A stretch of 64,000 nucleotides of DNA from Plasmopara viticola (GCA_001695595.3 MBPM02000009.1:558001-622000), one strand, 5' to 3'; positions 33,664 through 45,951 are shown, counted from the first letter of the stretch. Notes: generated by a model from the letters alone, not told the origin. Numbers and translations are program-made.

Positions 33664-36600
33664 CTATTGGGGACGTGACGTTGGCTTTTGCGACTCGTTT
33701 CGAATGTTCACGAGAGACTGTTCCATAAGACTTGATAGATCTGCCATGGCGTTCGATGCACGTCGCGAGTGAGGAAACATCATGCGATACGACGCATCCG
33801 AGTCGTCTTCCGTGCCAAGAGACGACGAGGACATGTGCAAGTTTTGAGCTTTTAATGAAATTCCAAGCCCACCATTCTTGATGGCTAACTTGGCCTTTCG
33901 CTTCCATTTGCTCGCCTGGATGACAAATGACATCATTGAGCAAATGAGATTGATGGCAGCAGTGCACAAAAAAGTCTACCGTTTCTCGAAGCTCGTCTGT
34001 CTCCTTGTCTACTTTGTGCTGAAGTTCCTTCAATTCTTCTTCAGTCCGCTCTAATGTCACTTTCTTTAAAGCAATTCAGTCGCGACAAGTGAGCCAAATA
34101 CCACGTAAACGTCACAACTTTGCTTACCAAGTCAATTACTTCGTTCTTGGCATTCCTTGTACTCCGTTGTTCCGCTTTGAGCATATCTCGCAATCGATTC
34201 ATTGCAGTCTGTACAAGTAAAGTCTGTAATCCTACCAAGCAAGAGAATCCCCACACAATAAACATACCTCATTGTCCTCTTGGTGCTTTAAAAGAGCTCG
34301 AGCATGACGTTGGTTCTGCTGCTTGATCCGCGCATCGTACTCGACTTGAATTTCTTGTAGCTCTTGAGCCTTGCGTTTCTCCATTGTCTGTCGTAAAAGC
34401 TCCATCTCTCGAACCACCGTGTCTTTTTCAAACCGAAGCAAATTGGTGGCCTCCACCCACTTTGAGTTGCGGTCTATTGCCACCTTCTTCTCCGCTTCTT
34501 TTGCTGCGACTTCCCGTTCTAGTGCACCCACCATTTGTTCATTCGTCTCTCTCTCTCTTTTAACCGTTCGAGCCGCACGAATATACCACGGAAGATGCCC
34601 ATCATATTCCCTATCGCTGCTACAAGGTAACGGTTCAGACCATAGAAACTCGAGTGTCTTCTTGGCAGTTTCCAGCTCGGACAAGAATGGAGTACTCACA
34701 TCTTCGTTTGAAGTGACAGTCACGTCGGCAATAGCTTTCTGAATCGCTTGCGTCTGAGCCTCTTGAAGACGCACTGCTAGCTGAGTCAGCTCAGCTGATA
34801 GTTGTCGTAAATCAAAATCAGAATTTTCATCTTCATCGTCCAAGTTCGCAATGTTTTCTGTGCAATTCACTCCACTCTGCTTCGCAAGCGCAACACAAAA
34901 CACGCGATAGTTTCTACACATCGCTCTCTGTGTCTTCAGCAGAGCATTCACTTGCTCCTTCTCTTTCCTTTCTACTTGTGTAGCCACCTGCGCAGCAGCC
35001 AAGCGCTCTTGCAATTGCGTCAGCTCCATCACTTTAGCTCTTTCGTCCTCTTCAGCCAAGTGCACGGTTCGTGCTAAGTCGGCATTCCGCTCAACTTGAG
35101 CCACGAGCCGTCTCTCCACCTCCTCTAGTTCTTGTGTCTTTCTCTCAAGTCGATCAATCACGTGGTCGTACTTGGTCTGGTCGGTCACGCGTTGACTTGC
35201 CAGTAACTCATCCAACTGCTTGTCTTTTTCAGCCAACCGCTGCTTCCATTCCTGTTTCTCCTGCTTTGCTTTCCGTCGCCACACTGCATCGGCCGCTAGT
35301 AGCACCTCATCCATCCGTTTCTTCCACTCTACACTTGCCAAAGCAACCTCCTTCTGCAGATATACCCACCCAACGTTCAATTCACTCGCAACACTCCTGC
35401 GCGCTTCGTGACACTCAGTTTCAAGCTGCCGTAAGCTGTTGACAAAAGCAATTACACACTTTTGTCGATCACCTTGCCCTCGCTCAGCGTGTTCTTTTGC
35501 TTTTAACGCTTCCCTTTCAACAGCAACACGCTGGCTTCGCTCGTTTTCCAGCGCTTCGCTAGCAGCTTCGAGGCGGCTATTCACCGATTCCGTAAGGTTC
35601 TTGTGCATGCGCGAAAGATCAGCAAAGTCCTTCTTCTGTTTTAGACTGGCAGCCTTCATCGTCTCCACTTTCGCCTCTAGCAACTTCTTTGCACGATCAA
35701 GATCATGGACGCACTTCTCCAATTCCTTGGCCTTTGTTTGCATTTCCGTATGTTCCAGTTGAGTCGTCTTGATGGTGGCTTCAAGTTGATGTATGTGCGT
35801 ATCATTCTGCAAAGTGACATGACGCAACTCACAAAAGTTTTTCTCTTCCATAGCAGTCATTTCGGTCTTAAACTGTTCTTCTCGAGCCTGTAGCTGATGC
35901 TCCATCACCGCAATTCGATCCAGCAACTCTTTTTTTGACTGCTCGCTTGATTCCACGGACGTGCCGAGCGAACTTTCGAGCTGCACAGCCGCTTCATTCA
36001 AACGTGTGAGCTGCTCACGGAGTTGTTCGTTTACATTGTGTTCACTTGCAAGCGCAGTCTGAGCCTCGCTTTCCTGATCAATTGCAGTCTTGTATTGCTC
36101 ACTCAGTGACGCACACTGAACTTGCAACTCCTGCACTACACTGCGAAGTCTACCAAGATTCTCGTTCGCTTCCTCTAGCCTCTGTACAATCAAATCCTTT
36201 GCATCCTTTACATCTTCATACTCATTCTTGAGACTCGCAAAGGCCTGCTGCTGGGTAAAGAGCTGCTCTTCCACTCGCTTCTTCTCGACTCGTGCTTCCT
36301 CTACTGCTACCTCGAGTTTGTGGATGCCCTTTCTTACATTCACCATTGCAGTTCGGAATTCCACTTCTTTTCGTTCTTTAAACTCCTGCATTAATCTCTG
36401 CACTCTTTCTTCCGCTTGCAACGCAGCTTGAGCTTCCTTGGTTTGCAGCTCGGCAATATGTTGTGCCAAAGGGATACTGGTACAACGTTCGCCTCTTTCC
36501 ACGTCCTCGTCTTCCGAAGAGCTCATGTTTAAGACGACAACACTCGGAGAAGTAGGAACAAGCGGAGGTGTTGCCGTTCGATTCGCGCCTTCAACTCGTC

Positions 36601-38479
36601 GATGCTCCTCGCGTATCTCTTTGTCGAGCAACGCTCTTTCCCGCTCCTTCAGACGTTGCTCGCGCTCGTCAAACTCTTGTTGCATGCGAGTTTGCGCTAA
36701 TAAAAGGGCTCGATGCTCTTCTTTGCGCTCCTTCTCATAAGCTGCGTCCTCGAAACGTCGACGTCGCTCACGCTTTTCCTCTTCGTTCTGCGCAAGCTTT
36801 GTGCTCTCCCACTTTGCGGCGGCGCTCTTGACCGTCTCCTCTGCCAGTTGCCGAGCTTGACGTAGCTCTGCCTGTTGCTTCTCCAAAGCACTATCGTATT
36901 TTTTCTTGAGCTCGTCAATCCGAGCGTCTTGTTTGGCAACAAATTCAGTCTGCCAGCGCGTACGAGCCTCTTGCTCCTTTTCAATCGCTTCCTGACGGGC
37001 CTGCCGAGTCATGGCGTCTCGAATGGACACAAGCTTGCGCTCGTACTTGTCTTTAGTATCAGCCAACATTTGTTGAAGACTGACACCTTTTTCCTGCTCT
37101 TTTTCTAAAGTAAGCCGCCATTGTTTCATCTCCTTTTCCAAGCTTGCAACAAGTTTGGAATGCTGCATCTTTGCCTCTCTTTCTTGCCCTTCTGCCACTC
37201 TTGCACACTCTTCCAACGACGTGATTTTCTTCTCCGCCTTGTCCAGTGCGTCTTGTCTCAACGATAGCAACTCCATCGCCCGTGCAATCTCCTCATCCTT
37301 TGCTTCCATTGCATCCTGAGCTTGCCGGCTCAGCGTATCCAGCTGCGTCTGCATTTCTTTCACCTTTTCGTCTCCTCTCACGACCAGCGCTGCCTTCTCC
37401 TCCGTCTGCTCTTTCATGTATTGCTCCACGTGGTCCCCAAACTCTTGGTACCTTCTCTTTAAATCCTCATGATCGTTTTCAACTCGTTTGGCCAATTCCT
37501 GCTGATGAGCCAGTTCTAACTCCACATGCGTTAGCTTGGTCGGATAATCGGCTTGTTGTAACTTTTGAAGAGCTTGAGCAAAGTCGCGCGCTTTCGACTC
37601 GGACAACATCAGCAAGTGCTTTAAATGAACCGCTTCCTGTTCACTCGTCTGCTTAATCAGCTTCAATTCCTACATTATCACACAGATTAACTAACACTCT
37701 CAACCAGCAACGTGTGCCTCCCAAGAACCACGCACATTCTTCACTTCTTGCACTTGCTTCCTACTCTGTTCCAACTCAGTACGCACAGCCAGTTGATCGT
37801 GCTGTTCTTGCTGAAGTCGCCGCGTCAACGCTTCCTTTTCCTGTAGCAGCGTCTCCATCGACAGCACGCTTTGCTTCAGCTCGTCAATCTCTCTTCTTGC
37901 TGCATCTCGCTCTTCCGTGACGGTTCTCCATCGAATCGCATAGTCTTGCTCTCTTGTCTTTTGCTCTTGTAACTCCTTGACTCGCTCCTTTAGTTGCTCA
38001 TGCAGTGCTTCAATCTCCCGTTGCGCCAGTCTCCAGTGTTTCTGAGCATCGCTCTCTTTTTTTTGCTTGATTCGTAGCTTCTGTTGCGCTTCACGTAAGT
38101 CACTGGCTTGCCACGCAATCTGGTCGCTCATTGCCTTGATATATTGCTCTCGATTTCCGTGAAAGCACTCGTGGACAATCTCGCCGAGCCTTGCACTCGC
38201 GTACTCGTGGGTCAACGCGTTCTCGCTCAGACAATGAATCGTCGCATCCTCATGCACTTGATTCACAGCATCCTGCATCCCTGCAGCAAGCATTTCAAGA
38301 CGCTGCTCATAAGCCTGTTGCAGCGAGGCGTAACGCAACCGAAACTTCTTTTCAAGAGACCGCTTGAGCTCTTTACGAGCCGACGGTCTCTTGAGAGTTT
38401 TGACCACTTTTACACGACTCGTGCACGTTTTAGCAGAGGACGAGCTGTAGACTGATGAAGAGGATACGGCAGGGTCCAT
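33664..38479 (-). CDS. Very long coiled-coil protein, 1520 residues
   Basis: Five exons: 37736-38479, 34268-37669, 34128-34208, 33980-34063 and 33664-33915, all phase-0 junctions with introns of about 60-66 bp. Residues about 40-1430 are almost continuous heptad-rich helix dominated by Glu, Lys, Gln, Arg and Leu. Only short breaks occur, such as an acidic Ser patch (NMSSSEDEDVERG) and a Pro/Thr stretch (RTATPPLVPTSPS). The N-terminus is Ser-rich and basic (MDPAVSSSSVYSSSS), and the C-terminal 83 residues are polar and Ser-rich. No motor, membrane span or zinc finger was seen; CLLCGD after exon 2 is intron read-through. Architecture resembles centrosomal, basal-body or Golgi-tether scaffolds, which fits a zoospore-forming organism, but I cannot name an orthologue. 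Splicing of 37669 to 37736 bridges an apparent TTG-start 1144-codon frame to its true 5' exon. Confidence 0.85.
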
Positions 38480-38717
38480 TGCTGCACGAAATAGCCGCAA
38501 AAGAATTCACTAGGAGCGCAGGAACAAGGCCATGCACGACTGCAAGTACCACTATTTAGTTTGCTTCTAAAAACTTCAAATTCGGGCAGAAAACTATCAC
38601 GAATTTGATTGGACAAAATAGCACCTTTCATTTAAACCAATGTCTACGCAGAACCATGTCCAGTAAGTAGAATGCCAGTATCTTGGCGTTCGTCAAGCAT
38701 GTATTGCTGCCTCTTTA

Positions 38718-40808
38718 TTAGTGATCCAACGCCTTAAGTACACGCTGGGCAGGACGATCAAATAGACTGGGGGCTTGACGGCCATCATAAAACTTCACGA
38801 GCTTGCGAGCCTCCTCAGCGACCGTGGTTGGATCGAAACCAAAGTGTTCCTTGAGCTGCGCAATCGTGGCCGACGCTCCAAACCGGTCCAGGCCAAAGTG
38901 CGCGTGCGAGTACGTTGCCCACCCATAGGTAGCAGCAGCTTCGACACTCATGACAGGAATGCTTTCGCCCAACACCTCCTTCTTGTACTCGATCGATTGC
39001 TCGTCAAACACGTCTCGGCACGGCATTGAGACAATGCGCGTGGTGTACCCGTCCAGCAGCTTGGCAGCCTCAATTGCAAGCGACACTTCCGAGCCAGATG
39101 CAACAAAAATCACATTTGGCGCGCCTTCGAGCGCTGCGACTTCCTTGCCCTGCGCAACGTTGGCGACAACGTAAGCTCCTTTCGCAACAGCTTCGGCCGT
39201 CGAGTTTGCCAAGTTCGGGAGCCCTTGACGCGTCAAGGCGAGCACTGACGTCTTGTGCTGATTCTCGACCGCAGCAATGTACGCACCCACCGTCTCGTTT
39301 CCGTCGGCCGGACGATACACATACATGTTGGGCATCGCACGCAACGACGCCGTCATTTCAATCGGTTGATGCGTCGGACCATCTTCGCCCAAGAAAATCG
39401 AGTCGTGCGTTGCAATGTAAATCACGCCAAAGCGCGACAAGGCACTTAGACGCACGGCACCTAACGCGTAGCCGATAAAGTTGTAAAACGTGGCACAGAA
39501 CGGACGGACCCCACCGTGGGCAAAGAGCCCGTTGGAGATCGCAGCCATGCCATGTTCACGGACGCCATAGCGAATATAACGGCCAATCGGCGTGTCCTTT
39601 TGAAAGTCACCCGACATGGAGAGATGGGTCAGGTTGGACGGAGTCAAGTCGGCCGAACCCCCAATGATTTCGGGAAGAGCCGTCGCAATGGCGTTCAGTG
39701 CAATCTCCGAGTACTGACGAGTGGCCTTCGTTGCATCTTGCGGAGTGTACGTGGGCAGGTTCTTCTTCCAATCAACGGGTAATTTGCCTTCCATACGACG
39801 CGTAAACTCTGCCGCTTCTTTCGGGTACTTGTTAGCGTACGTGGCAAACAGATCATTCCACTTCTTCTCGTACTCGGCACCCACGACGGTCTTGTCGTAA
39901 TATTGTCGAACCTGATCGGACACAGAGAAAGATTCCGAGCCATTAAACCCATACCGTTCCTTCACAGCCGCCAAATCATCGGGTTTCAAGGGTGCACCAT
40001 GAACAGAGTGGGTATTCTCGAGCTTTGAGCCAAGACCAATGGTCGTGTGGATCTTGATTAGCGAAGGCTTGTTCGTGACTCCTTTGGCCGTTTCTACAGC
40101 CTTAAGGATCGCAGCGTGGTCATAATTCCCGTCTTCAATGTACTGCACGTGCCAGCCGTACGCTTCATAGCGCTTCATCACGTCCTCGGTAAACGAAATG
40201 TCCGTATGACCGTCAATCGTGATCTTGTTGTCGTCGTACAGTACAATCAACTTGCCCAAGCCCAAGTGACCCGCCAACGACGACGTTTCCGACGACACAC
40301 CTTCCTGTAGACATCCGTCGCCACAAATGACGTACGTATAGTGGTCGACAATGTCCAGTCCATCCTTGTTAAACTCAGCAGCCAAGTGCTTTTCGGCAAT
40401 GGCAAGACCAACAGCGTTGGAAAACCCTTGGCCAAGTGGACCAGTAGATACTTCGACACCAGGCGTGCAAAAGTTTTCGGGGTGGCCAGGGGCTTTTGAG
40501 CCCCATTGGCGGAACTTCTTGAGCTCTTCCATGGGTAGATCGTAGCCTGTGAGGTGCAGCATGCTGTACTGAAGTGCGCAAGCGTGGCCGTTGGAGAGCA
40601 CAAAGCGGTCGCGGTTGCTCCACTTGGGGTTCTTTGGATTGAACTTCATGGTCTTGCCAAAGAGCACGTGAGCCATGGGCGCACACCCCATAGGAGCACC
40701 AGGGTGCCCCGACTTGCCGGCCGTTGGCTGGTCAGCGGATAGCATGCGAATCGTATTAATGCATAGCTCGTCGCCAATACGTGGCTTCTTGTCGACGTGG
40801 TCAGCCAT
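38718..40808 (-). CDS. Transketolase
   Basis: Thiamine-diphosphate enzyme of the non-oxidative pentose phosphate pathway, moving two-carbon units between sugar phosphates; it yields erythrose 4-phosphate, the DAHP synthase substrate. 696 residues, single exon, ATG 40808. Signatures: SGHPGAPMGCAPMAHVLF near 33-50, STGPLGQGFSNAVGLAIAEK near 121-140, the ThDP motif GDGCLQEGVSSE near 163-174, the pyrimidine-domain REHGMAAISNG, and DGPTHQPIE. The length is normal for the cytosolic enzyme. No targeting leader. The start codon is about 240 bp from the left end of the MULE relic at 41046. Confidence 0.97.
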   Translation of the reverse strand: MADHVDKKPRIGDELCINTIRMLSADQPTAGKSGHPGAPMGCAPMAHVLFGKTMKFNPKNPKWSNRDRFVLSNGHACALQYSMLHLTGYDLPMEELKKFRQWGSKAPGHPENFCTPGVEVSTGPLGQGFSNAVGLAIAEKHLAAEFNKDGLDIVDHYTYVICGDGCLQEGVSSETSSLAGHLGLGKLIVLYDDNKITIDGHTDISFTEDVMKRYEAYGWHVQYIEDGNYDHAAILKAVETAKGVTNKPSLIKIHTTIGLGSKLENTHSVHGAPLKPDDLAAVKERYGFNGSESFSVSDQVRQYYDKTVVGAEYEKKWNDLFATYANKYPKEAAEFTRRMEGKLPVDWKKNLPTYTPQDATKATRQYSEIALNAIATALPEIIGGSADLTPSNLTHLSMSGDFQKDTPIGRYIRYGVREHGMAAISNGLFAHGGVRPFCATFYNFIGYALGAVRLSALSRFGVIYIATHDSIFLGEDGPTHQPIEMTASLRAMPNMYVYRPADGNETVGAYIAAVENQHKTSVLALTRQGLPNLANSTAEAVAKGAYVVANVAQGKEVAALEGAPNVIFVASGSEVSLAIEAAKLLDGYTTRIVSMPCRDVFDEQSIEYKKEVLGESIPVMSVEAAATYGWATYSHAHFGLDRFGASATIAQLKEHFGFDPTTVAEEARKLVKFYDGRQAPSLFDRPAQRVLKALDH

Positions 40809-41045
40809 TGCTACAAGGACGGACGAAGTGGAAGAAAAGGATTGCGTGCGGTCCAGCGAAGAAATCCAAAAATGTCAGGTCTCCTAGTAAAGAATTTCAT
40901 TTATTGAACAATTAAGTTTATGACCAATCAAGTACCAGTTGACACTACTCAATTGCTTGGACCAAATTGGGAAGGACTCGTCGCGTCACACGTCTGTGGA
41001 AAGAAGCGAGTTATGGCTTTTTATGCTCATGGATCGCATAAAAAT

Positions 41046-41115
41046 GGGAAACATTTTCCATCCCTCCCCTTTTTGATACCCATCCCTCCCTAGCAAAAGG
41101 CTTTGATTGGCTAAG
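41046..41115 (+). repeat. MULE-1 left terminal inverted repeat
   Basis: Starts GGGAAACATTTTCC and ends near AAAGGCTTTGATTGGCTAA. Aligns with gaps to the reverse complement of 48118-48182. A second internal AAAGGCTTGTGATTGGCC follows at about 41180. Confidence 0.5.
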
Positions 41116-41269
41116 GGAGAATCGTTACCCATAAACGTCCCTCAAAAAAAGCATTGCCCTCTCACTCCCCCTAAACCCCCCGAAGAAAGGCTTGTGATTG
41201 GCCTGGGAAGCAACCAACACGTCGAAAAAAACTCATCATGATTTCCTGCCCAGTCTACATAGTAATTCT

Positions 41270-41505
41270 TGTTGAAGATACGACGTCTTGACTAGCAGTA
41301 ATGTACCGGTAAGCTACCGGTTCGATACCGGTCAAGCAACAGTGACGTCATGGAACGCAAGATGATTGCGCCCGGATGGTAAGTCGTTCTGATTGATTAA
41401 GTTTATTGGTTGGCTTAAAGGTAGCAAGTAGTTGCGAACTAAGGACCTTATAAATATATTCACTTTGCTTTCTATCATCTAGTGCTCGATTTGACCTTTA
41501 CATTA
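41270..41505 (+). repeat. Copia 5' LTR
   Basis: Begins TGTTGAAGATACGACG and ends CCTTTACATTA. Contains the palindromic TACCGGTAAGCTACCGG and a GGACCTTATAAATATATTC TATA-like region. A primer-binding-site-like GGTAATGAGCC follows directly. Confidence 0.85.
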
Positions 41506-41509
41506 GGTA

Positions 41510-42268
41510 ATGAGCCAAAGCCCTGCAACCACTGATCCCGACTACAACTCCGCCTTTCCAATGGACACCTCTGCCTCCTGTCGAATCAATAAATCCGACG
41601 GAGCCAACTTTCACACATGGAAGTTCAAGATGCAGATGGTGCTCGAGGAACGCGATCTGTGGGAGGTCGTTTCCGCGGAAGTCAAGCTTGAGCACTGCCT
41701 CACCACGCTGGACCAAGCCGCGTTTAAAAAAAAATCGCGCAAGGCCATGATAATCATCTGTCTCGCGATGGAAGATTCGCAACTGCATTTGGTCCGGTCG
41801 GCTGATGATGCGCATGATGCGTGGTCGCGTCTGACGTCGCATTTCGAGAAGAGGAGTTTGGCCAACAAGCTCTTTCTTCGTCGACGCTTCTTCACGACAA
41901 TGATGAGTGAAGGTGATGATGTGTTGGGGCACATTAACAAGATCAAGACGCTGACGGAACAGCTCGATGCGGTGGGCGCTCCGGTCAACGAAGACGACTT
42001 GGTCATCACGCTTCTGGCAAGTTTAAATGACTCGTTCGCGTTCCTAAATACGGCATTGGAGTCTCGATCAGATTCGCTAACTTGGGAGCTCGTAACGTCT
42101 CGACTACTGGACGAACACATGAAGCGCAAGGAACAAGGTGGTGACGTCGATGGAATGACGCACATGCAAGGTCAAGCGTTTATGTCAAGCGACAACGAAC
42201 GGCGTAAGGGTCGTCAACGCCCGATGAAGGTCAACAAAGCCTGTCATTGTTGCGGTGAAAGTGAGTAG
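41510..42268 (+). pseudogene. Copia gag (UBN2-type), truncated at the zinc knuckle
   Basis: 252 codons. It has the copia Gag start INKSDGANFHTWKFKMQMVL, the FEKRSLANKLFLRRRF segment and DDLVITLLASLNDSFAFL. It ends at a stop just after CHCCGESE, so the CX2CX4HX4C knuckle is cut after its second Cys and the polyprotein is broken. Confidence 0.85.
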
Positions 42269-42269
42269 T

Positions 42270-45200
42270 GGCCTGTAAGGATTCGTGAAAACGCGGAGCG
42301 ACAGCGACCGCAGCGTGTGAACATCGCGCAGCTTGGAAAAGACGCTGGCTGGTGGGTCGCCAAGGACAGCTGCGTGTGACTGGTTGACTCGGGTCCAATG
42401 CAGCACATGACGTACTTCAAATAGTACATACAGAACTACAAGGTTACTTTATCAGTGGATTGACGACGGTGTCATTCAAGCAGGTGGTGCGGGTGACATT
42501 GTCATGACCATGACAACCCCACGTGGGATGAAGAAAGATTTGCTTACGAACGTGTGGCTTATCCCCAAGCTTTCGCCCAATTTGTTTTCCGTCGGCCGTT
42601 TTACTAAGGATGTCAGCTTGGTAACGTTTGAAAGCGATGGATGCTACGCGCAAGCAAAGGGCTTTCGTTGAAAACTTGGCTCCCGAGAAGGCAAAAGACT
42701 GTTTAAGTTGTGCACGAGGCCAACTACTATGCACAAGGCAAACGTGACAGGTTCGTCGGGATGCCATGGGGACACCACTTCTGGCACCTTCGACTTGATC
42801 ACATTGGCCATGCTGGCCTAGATGTCATTATCAGAAAATGCTATGGCACGGGAATCGACCTGACCTCGGTGAGCAAGTGAGAGCTCTGCAACGGTTGCGC
42901 GCTCCGCAACCATACAAGGGTGAGCTTTATGAAGTCGTCTTCAAGTCGCGCAAAGAAGTGCTGGAAGTCATACACAGTGACGTTTGTGGGACGATGCAAA
43001 CACCAACAATCGGTGGAAAGGGCTATTTCGTCACGTTTATCGACTAAAAATCGCATTTTTGCGTTGTTTTTCTGCTGAAAAGCAAATCTGAGGTGGCCGA
43101 CAAGTTTGTCAAAATCGTTGCATTGGCCGAGACACAGATAACAAGCGTGTCAAGACACTTCGGTGTGACAATGGTCGCGAATATACTTCTGATGCAGTGA
43201 CTAAGTTCTGTGCGAGACGTGGAATTGTTCAAAAATTACGCCCCCGTACACACCTCAGCTGGATGGGGTAGCCAAACAGATAAACCGTACGCTTGTGGAA
43301 TGCGCCCGCTGCATGATGGAACATGCTGGCTTATTCAGGTCATACTAGGGCAAAGCAGTGATGACAGCTACATTTCTTCGAAATCGATGTCCAATGCGTG
43401 CTGTCAATCGCGACAAGTCCCTGCACCAAGTTTGGACAGGCAAGTAACCACTGCTAGCGAATCTCAAGGTATTCGGCTATCACGCGTACGTTCAGGTCCA
43501 AAGGAAAAGCGTTTAATATTGGACGCTCGATCAGTACGCTGTCAGGTTTTAGAGCATGTAAATGCGTACCGTTTTCAAGAAGTAGATAGCGGTCGTTTGT
43601 TGGTTTGCCGCGATGCACAATTTATGAAGGACGTCTTTGGTGGTGGAAGACAGAAGTCCAAGAGTGAAGTTGTCGTTCAAGATGATGAAGCATGTGATGA
43701 TTCTTCGCAGCTTGATGACACTTATTACGGAAACGAAGAGTTGACTTAAGAAAATGAGTTTGGGCCAGGTGGCAAGCGACATCAACGAACTCAGTAGCTA
43801 GAGCAAGCTGCAGACATTCCACGACCCAAGCGCTCCAGCCGGTACCAGTCGCTGGATGAGACATCTGTAATGGCACAAGACTTTGACGCTGCTTTCGTCG
43901 TTGATTCAGTGGGAGAAATGCCGACAACGTAAAGTCGGCGATGGAATCAGCGAAGCAGCCAAGTGGCAAGAAGTGTGTAGATCGGAGATGGAGTCGCTTC
44001 GCAAGAGCAATACCTGGATGCTTGTTTCGCTGCCTCAAGGACGCAAACCAATTGGCAGTAGATGGGTTTTTCGAGTCAAGACAGATCAGGTTGGCAACAT
44101 CGAGCGGTACAAGGCACGTCTGGTGGCAAAAGGATTTTCACAAAAGCATAGCATTGACTACGAGGAAACGTTGGCAGCGAGTCAAGACAGATCAGGTTGG
44201 CAACATCGAGCGGTACAAGGCACGTCTGGTACACAAAAGCATGGCATTGACTACGAGGAAACGTTCGCTCCCGTTTCTAAGTTTTCTTCGATCAGGATTC
44301 TGCTTACTTTGGCGGCCAAGTACAGTCTCAATGTTCATCAAATGGATGCGTGCTCGATGAAGACATCTACATTGTGCATCCGGATAATATCAACGCCATT
44401 TCCCCGGACTATGTGTGCAAGCTTCAGCGATCATTGTATAGGCTCAAGCAGTCGCCTCATATGTAGAACAAGACAATCGACGATTTCATGCTTGGACTGA
44501 ACTTCAAGAAGTGCGAGTCAGACCACTGCGTCTATATGAAGCGTGACAGTCAAGATATGATTTTTATTACGCTTTACATCGATGACTTGATTCTCGCAAG
44601 CAGCTGCGACAAGATATTCCAAGACACAAAGCGAGCGCTCAGCAAACTTTTCGAAATGACCGACATGGGCAAGCTCAGCTACTTTCTTGGAATGGAGATT
44701 ATGCAAGACACCAAAAGCTGGACAGTCATGATGCAACAACTCAAGTTTACGAACGACATCCTTCAGAAATGCAAGATGGGTAACAGCAAGCCCGCACGGA
44801 CGCCACAAGATATAGGCCTCAAGCTGACCACGTCAATGTGTGAAGGTGGTTGCAAACACGATGTGACAATAGCGGGTGTGCCGTACCGGAACAGTGTGGG
44901 CTGCCTCATGTATCTTATGGTCGGCATACGTCCGGACGTTGCAGCAGCATGGGGAGTGCTTAGCCAGTTTGCTGCAGACCCGTGCCCGACACGTTGGCAA
45001 GCTCTCAAAAGGGTCTTTCGCTACATCCGAGGCACAAAGGCGCACGGTATCGAATTTCGAGCAAGCTACGATAAAGGAATCAAGGATACTCGGATGCGGA
45101 CTGGGCCGGGGATACCGGATTAAGACGAAGTACAAGTGGCTATGCATTTATGATATGCGGAGGGTACATTAGCTGGAAGAGCAAGAAATAGCGGACGGTG

Positions 45201-45560
45201 GTGCTATCGTCGACAGATCTGAGTATATGGCGCTTTCGGGAGCAATCCAAGAGGCAGTATGGCTCAAAGTGTTGCTAAGTGAGCTTGGCGCGATGGTGGG
45301 AGAGGAAGCGGTAAAGATCTACAAGAACCAATGCATTGGCCAAAAATCCTATATTTCACAAGCGCACCAAGCATGTCGATATCCGCTACCACTTCGTGCG
45401 TAAGAAAGTAGAAGACGGTCAAGTAATAGTGCAGTATTGTCCGACGCACGACATGCTTGCTGACATCATGACCAAGACGATTACTGCTGTCCAGTTTAAA
45501 AACTTCGGAACAAGTTGGGCATCAAGTCTCCAACTGCTGTTGGTCGAGTGTGATTGTTAA
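42270..45560 (+). pseudogene. Copia pol remnants: protease, integrase, reverse transcriptase, RNase H
   Basis: Readable pieces in shifting frames: a GAG-pre-integrase and integrase start at 42760-43080, a reverse transcriptase with FITLYIDDLILASS at about 44560-44600 inside an open frame 44488-45123, and the RNase H end KRTKHVDIRYHFVRKKVEDG at about 45360-45420. In-frame stops and frameshifts occur between them. A 104-bp segment is duplicated in tandem at about 44079-44270. Confidence 0.85.
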
Positions 45561-45735
45561 AGATACGACGCCTTGACTAGTGCAGTATTGTCCGACGCAC
45601 GACATGCTTGCTGACATCATGACCAAGACGATTACTGCTGTCCAGTTTCAAAACTTCGGAACAAGTTGGGCATCAAGTCTCCAACTGCTGACGTGTCGAG
45701 TGTGATTGTTAAAGATACGACGCCTCGACTATGTA
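45431..45735 (+). repeat. Tandem duplication at the copia pol / 3' LTR boundary
   Basis: The pol end plus the first about 28 bases of the LTR (45431-45583) is repeated at 45586-45735 (both begin TGCAGTATTGTCCGACGCAC). The true 3' LTR continues only from the second copy. Confidence 0.85.
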
Positions 45736-45946
45736 CCGGTAAGCTACCGGCTCGATACCGGTCAACGTTGTCATGGAAAGGCGGGTGTACAGGCGCACGC
45801 AAGATGATTGCGCCCGGAAGGTAAGTCGTTCTAATGGGTTTAGATTAATGATTGGCTTAGAGGTAGCAAGTAGTTGCGAACTAAGGACCTTGTTGATATA
45901 TTCACTTTGCATTCTACCATCCAGTGCTCCATCGACCTTTACATTA
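45707..45946 (+). repeat. Copia 3' LTR
   Basis: Begins TGTTAAAGATACGACG and ends CCTTTACATTA, homologous to the 5' LTR along its length with small insertions and substitutions, so the insertion is not very recent. Confidence 0.85.
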
Positions 45947-45951
45947 ATTCT

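Larger units (their letters stand above)
41270..45946 (+). mobile_element. Ty1/copia LTR retrotransposon, defective
   Basis: Flanked by similar LTRs (41270-41505 and 45707-45946) and by the direct 5-bp duplication ATTCT (41265-41269, 45947-45951). The order gag, protease/integrase, reverse transcriptase, RNase H is that of copia elements. The coding region has stops and frameshifts and two internal tandem duplications, so it cannot move by itself. It sits inside MULE-1, about 460 bp upstream of the transketolase start. Confidence 0.9.

Noticed and set aside
35205..37656. Several plus-strand frames of 60-136 codons opposite the coiled-coil gene
   Set aside because: Ser/Leu/Arg-rich antisense shadows of Glu/Lys/Gln codons.
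34232..37666. Separate 1144-codon coiled-coil gene
   Set aside because: It begins at TTG just inside an exon and ends just past a GTATGT donor. In-phase exons on both sides show it is the second exon of a larger gene.
41611..42165. 184-codon minus-strand frame
   Set aside because: Antisense shadow of the copia gag.
45721..45765. tRNA-like or riboswitch-like hairpin TACCGGTAAGCTACCGG
   Set aside because: It is an internal palindrome of the copia LTR and occurs in both LTRs.
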